Below, piece after piece: positions 49,901-55,900 of a DNA stretch of 64,000 bases. How positions within the stretch are numbered: the stretch's first letter is position 1; every line of letters starts with the position of its first letter. Origin of the DNA: Sycobia sp. Sy_11 (Eukaryota > Arthropoda > Insecta > Hymenoptera > Epichrysomallidae); contig JACCIC010000279.1 in NCBI GenBank assembly GCA_018907035.1, forward strand, positions 1 to 64,000, read 5' to 3'. The position numbers and the translations under genes are program-made. The notes under the pieces were generated by a model. It had not been told where the DNA came from. It worked only from the letters and a program-made list of their open reading frames with translations, and did no database searches.

Positions 49901-52900
49901 AAATAATAGGAAAAAAGATAAGGATGATTTATGTTTAAAATCAGCAGTTGTTTACAAGATTAATTGCATAGATTGCGATAAATACTATACTGGACAAATA
50001 GGTAGATATTTAAAAAAGAGAATTTATGAACATAAATATAGTTTGCGTAGCTCACATATTACTTCCGGTTTATAAGAGCATTGTTTAAAGTTTTTACATT
50101 CTTTTGATTTTGTGAATGTGGATATTTTAGAACATGGTATTAAGATTAAGTATAAAATGGAGAGTCTTGAAAGTATTCACATTTCCAGGAATCGGAATAA
50201 TGTGAATTTAATATTAGAGTCTAGTAAATTTGACAGTGTTTATCATTCCTTATTAAATTGATTGATTTGGAACAATTTGGGTAGAGGGGGAATTCATATT
50301 TAATTGACTAAATTTGGTGATGGGGATGGGGTATATATAGATTAGAATATAAGGTTTAGTTTAGTCCCTGATAAGAAGCTGTAGCGAGCTCGAAACGTTG
50401 GACTACGTCGTCCATTAGGTATGGGTGGTGGGGAGAGTCAGACTGCACTTTACTAACAAAAAATTTTTTTCAGCTAATATTTTATTTTCAGATTAGTCTA
50501 TGGAGGTGATTGTAAATAAGGACAGTCTGACTGTCATTATAATTTTAATTTAATTTTTAATTTAATTTTTTTGGACTGTATGATCAATGAAAAAATATTT
50601 ATAAATTTAAAATTACATGTATATGAATGCAAATATATATACAAGGTGTCCAGAAAGTCGCGGAACACCTTAATAATTTTCCAGGTAAACTGATTTTGGA
50701 CAAGGTCAAGGTTAATCTAGAAGTAACTTTTATCAAGGAATTTAATAGTGACCTAGGACTTGACCTTGGGTTGGACTATCAAGGTTATCTCAAGGTCAAC
50801 TTTGTTTTATCAAATGGGAACGCCTATTTTTGACAACGGAAATCGAAAGAGCAAAAAATTTTACGTCCAAACATTGCTCAAGTTATTGGTCAAAGAAGAC
50901 CTTGATTCACACAAGGTCATTTAACCTCGAACAAGGTTTGGAAATCTCTTGGTATAGGAAATTTTCATTTTTGTACTACAGAAGCTATTGCCTTGATCAA
51001 TTTGTATGCAATGTTGGCGCTGTGTCAGGTCTTGACGATGCCCTTCAAGGACATTTTATTTTGAATTTTCTTATTTACTTTTAGCATTACCCAGGAATCA
51101 AGACGTGGACGTAGTGAAATCTGTTCCCCTTGGGATGCTTGATTCGCGTGAGTCTGCTTGCCTTATAAACAAAAATTAAAAATAAACTAAATAATAAAAG
51201 TGCGTAACATGCAAATCTTGAATTCATAAAAAATTAATAAAAAAGTAAATAAAAATCATTCTTTTCTCTAAAAATTTGAACGTGATTTTGAATTAGAACT
51301 TAAACAAGTATTGAATTTAGAGTTTTTTTTACATACGAAATATTAATATTAATTTAAAATGCCATTAATAAGTAAATAAGCAGTAGATCTTCAAAATAAA
51401 TTACTATTTTAATTTTTTTTTGAAACATTTTTCTCTGTACTAAGTTTGCGACTTCACTCTGATAACAGGATAGGATAGGTTTTACATTTTTTCATATTAA
51501 AATGAATTCTTGAAATCGTGATCACAGTGATCGGTGTTTGGGTAATGTTTAATTTGTTAGATTAGTCAAAATGAATCGAGTTACTGAAAGAGAACAACTA
51601 TCACTTCTTATGATGAGAGGTAAGGGCGAAATGGTACATAGTGTTTGAGGAGTCATGAATCTTTTCCATGCAACTTTTAGACTTGCTAGAATTCCAACAT
51701 CATTTTCAACGGTGTGAAGAACCATTACAAGGTTTAATGATGACGGTACTATCAATGATCTACGTAGACCAAACAAACCTAATTCAGCATCAAATGAAGA
51801 GACATCATTAAACGTTATGCTGTCAATCTTTGAAGCTTCACATAATTCTATTCGTAGGGTTAGTGAAGAAAATGACGTTAGCAAATCGTAAGTACATAAG
51901 ATATTTAAAAAAGCCTAATTACATCCATTTAAAGTTAATCTGGTTCATAAGTTGAATGAAGATGATTTCGATCGCCGTGTTTTGTGAAGATATGATGGAA
52001 CGCATAATTGAAAAATCCTGATTTTTCATACAATATAGCATTCTCATATGAGACGACTTTTCAACTCGATGGAAGCTTAAATTGGCATAACTGCAGATAT
52101 TGGTGAGATAATAATCCTCATTGGACTAGAGAAGACAAATTACAATATCCAGAAAAATTAAATGTTTGGGTTAGAATTCTCAACAACAGAATCATAGGAC
52201 CTTTTTTTATTCATGGTAACTTAAATGCACAAAACTATGAAGATATGCTATGAAACCAAGTAGTTCCTGCAATTAGAGAAAAAGCTGAGATCAACTTTGA
52301 GAATACATGGTTTCAACAGGACGGTGTGGGCCCCACTATGCACGACACGTTTGTAATTTTCTAGAAGAAGTTTTTTTCAAACGATTCAAAGTAAAATGTC
52401 TTTGAAGGGTAACGTCAAGGCCTTGGAGAGCGCCACCGTTGCATACACCTTGATAAAGGTAATAGCTTCTGTGGTACAAAAATAAGAATTTCCTATATCA
52501 TGAGGTTTCCAGACCTTGTTCGAGGTTAAATGACGTTGTGTGACCATCAAGGTCATTCTTGACTCCTGACTTAAGCACATTTTCTGCTCTTTCGATTTCC
52601 GTTGTCAAAAAGAGGTGTACCCTTATGAAAAAACAAAGTTGACCTTTAAATAACCTTGAAAGTCAAAGCCGAGGTCAAGCCCAAGGTCATTATTAAATTC
52701 CATGATAAAAGTTACTTCTAGATTGACTTTGATCATGTCCAAAATCAGTTTACCTGGAAAATTATTAAGGTATTCTGGGACTTTTTGGACACTGTATATA
52801 TGCAAGTATGTGTGAACAATTTTATGCATGAAAAGAAGTGCATGTGAGAATGTAAAAAATAATATACCTGCATATACAATATATACATGCGTATAAAATT

Positions 52901-55900
52901 ATAATAGACTTGTAAGCGTCGAGAAGGAGAAAGTGTGCGCGTGTGTACATTGAATGTGCACACACAGTATAGAGAATAGAAATACATGCACGAGAGAGAG
53001 GCGAGTGTGTGTTTGTGTACTTACACCTTTAAAATGGAGTGTGTCCGTGATCGTTCACGAGAGAGTGACACAGCGCAAGAGTGGGGCACGACCGAGTGGG
53101 GTGCATATCAATGGGAGCAGGCAACGGGAGAGTAGATAGCTCCCGTAGATAGATAGAATAGGGAGAGCGCTCCGCGCGCGCGAGTGAGCGTGAAGGCTCA
53201 GCAGCTACATCTGAGGCCAAGCGTGATTGTCCGTTCTAAAATCAATAGTACAAACATTTACTGGATACTCGGGCATGTGCCCCGTGCTAAGCACAGCTAC
53301 GTAGGTCAGGGCCCAGTTGAGTTCAATCACATTTTATGCTAATAGATTTAATGACAATACACTTTATGTTTAGTAGCAATAAATTTAGATGCAAGCGAAA
53401 TTGATGCGCGTATATTCTCAATAATATCTAAGTCAAAAGTACTTTTTATATAAAAATCTATATTACTATAAATAATTGACCGTAATTTACCTATCGGCGC
53501 TTCTGTATAAAATGATGCTTGAACGTAGCGTCCACTTCAAAAAGTTTTTATTTTGCCGACCATTTTATACAACACACACGCGCACATACACACACACATA
53601 CAAACACAAACACACACACAGGGTACTAAAGGAGATGTCATGATGGATCACGAAATGACGGATCGAGAAATCTCCATCACGCGCAGAAACAATCATCTGG
53701 AACGACTTGGTGAGAAGATCAGCCAACAACCCCACCCGGAGTCCTCATCGCGGGGGGTGTCAGTTTGACCCGGATTTCCGCATCGGACGTGGACGTGCCC
53801 GTCGGGAGGAGGGGGTAACGTTAGGCCCCGACGCGTTGGTGGATCTCCGGAGACCTTGAGCACAACTCTAATTTAGACGTACTGGGCATGATGCCCATAA
53901 CTCCTTTCGGAGAAGTGCCCCAGCCGGAGTCCGCACCGCGGGCGATGTCTTGTCTGATCTGCATTTCCGAGTCGGACACAGACATTTTTCGTGGACGTGA
54001 GGACGAGTAGAGGGTGGTTCGCCTTGTCATCTACGAATGGCACGGTCTTGAGAAGGGTCTACGAGGCCACCCGCAGGTGGGTTGGGGGAAGAGAGGGAAT
54101 ATGTGGTTTACCTTCTCTCCTACGCACGAGATGGCCTTGAGAAGGACCGGTGGGTAGACGCCGCCGGAGGAAGAGGGGAAGGAGGAGTAGGAGGAAGGTG
54201 GGTGAGGTCAGCTTGGGCCTTTGGCCCAAGCACTAGTGACCTCCGCCGACCTTGCAGCTGATCAGCTGCGGGAGCGCTTACAGTGGCGGGTGCGGTGGCA
54301 TGGCCAACGCTATCTTTCGAGCCGCCGTGGGCGCGCTATTGGTGTAGCGCCGTGCGCCGGCGCTGCTCCTCTCTCACCGCTCGACCGCTATTGTCGGAGC
54401 GCCGTTCGGCGGTGCTGCTCCCTCTTTCTCCGCTCGACCGCTATTGGCGGAGCGCCGTGCGGCGGCGTCGCTTCATCTCTCTTTCTTGCACGGTCTCTTT
54501 CTTGAGCGTTGGTTTAGGTTAAAAATAGGATTTCTGTCCATCCCGTGTGAGTCGTCCAAGATCCCGGGAGTCCGGATTTCTCTTCCTCCCTCTCTCTTTC
54601 TGTCTCTTATTTCCACATCCCCTTTCTTTTGTTTCATTTGCGCCTGTGACTCCCGTGGCCCCATGAAACACCGTCGGTGGTCGCGTGCATCGATTGGCCG
54701 GGTGTCGCCGCGGCGAAGAGAAGGCACCATGGTTATTTTACGCGTTCAGCGTAAACGCGCGCAAGACTCTAGAGAGACTATGCATTGGCATATAACAATA
54801 TATTTTAAATGACGATGGTCGCGAATGTATGTATTATTCCTAATTTGGAGAATGGATTGTTGTATAATGTACTTTATATTTTCAGATAACTCATATTTGT
54901 GATTTAAAATTTTTACCTCTCCTTATCTCTCCTTCGCTTTCTCTTATATATTCATTAGGTATTATAAATTCTAAGAAAAAAAATCCAAGAAATAAAAATA
55001 GCACTTTATAAAGGATTTCCAATATAAAAAAACCTAACAATATCTTATTTGACATACTTTATAATGCATTCTAAGAGTCGTGAAAATTAAATTACTTCGA
55101 GAGTCATTCCAAGAATCCCTCGAGTTTTTCGAGTATCAAAACAAATATATACTCAAAGTTTAAATTCGAATATTTAATTTAACATTATTTCTAATTTACA
55201 TGTAAACAAAATATGCATTCAAATTCCTACGTGTTTCCATTACGTACGGTTCCTCTCTGAACTTTCTTCTATTGATTATTAGTCTTAAATTTTATGTCGA
55301 ATAGTAAAATATTAAAAAGATCTTACGAGATAATATAGAATTTTTGAAAATTTTACACAAACTATATTTGATTATTAGACTGAATTTTTTATTTTTCCTA
55401 TTAGTTCAGTGTAAAATTTAACAAGATTTTGATTTCTACGTAATGAAATGAATAGGTATAAATATTTCATAATTAATATACTGACGTGAGGCCTACGATG
55501 GTTCGTTCGCTAGAGTAAAGGACTAGTAATTCTGTGGTCTGAGTACGAATTCCGATTTCGGTTGATTAACACAAGCACCGTACAATTTACATGTGCTGTG
55601 CTTACAAAAACATAGTGCACCTCCGTCGCTAATTAGCACCAATGGTCGAGATAAAAAATAGAGCGACATTAAATAATACAAGAAAATATAATAACGGAAC
55701 GATATTTGTGGTACATACTCATTCAGTTAGATTATGAGATGCAAGTTCTACTACATAGAATGAAATGACTTGTATCAAGTAATGAAGTTATCTAGATATT
55801 AGTCTTTACATGCAATTCGACTCATACCGCTCTTTCAATAAAATTTCAATGCCATATAATAAGAAAATTGAATATATAGTATATAAACGGTACAAATCAT

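Larger units (their letters stand above)
48500..49908 (-). mobile_element. Penelope-like element, minus half of a head-to-head pair
   Basis: Minus-strand PLE of the same family as 4500-6195. It contains an RT C-terminal part (49908-49673: SQLSFLDINVIRCSNNKVKL, NWYGKLTWSGRFLDF), linker and GIY-YIG nuclease (49507-49163: VVYKINCMDCDKYYIGQTGR, LKKRIYEHKYSLR), C-terminal text to about 49000, a hammerhead-like motif (48870-48829) and a tail to about 48500. The RT N-terminal part is missing: sequence jumps at 49908 into a plus-strand copy. The nuclease frame here is the best preserved in the window. Confidence 0.87.

Noticed and set aside
50627..50833. Small gene also present in reverse at 52829-52623
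   Set aside because: The two frames are the same inverted-repeat sequence of one transposon; the shared text reflects the arms, not two genes.
54221..54812. GC-rich genes with overlapping open frames
   Set aside because: Several frames are open at once over a tandem repeat; this is a composition effect and no domain is recognisable.
55487..55560. Possible functional tRNA gene
   Set aside because: The tRNA-like head is shared with another copy at 25690, has poor arm pairing by eye and is followed by a common non-tRNA body, so a SINE explains it better.
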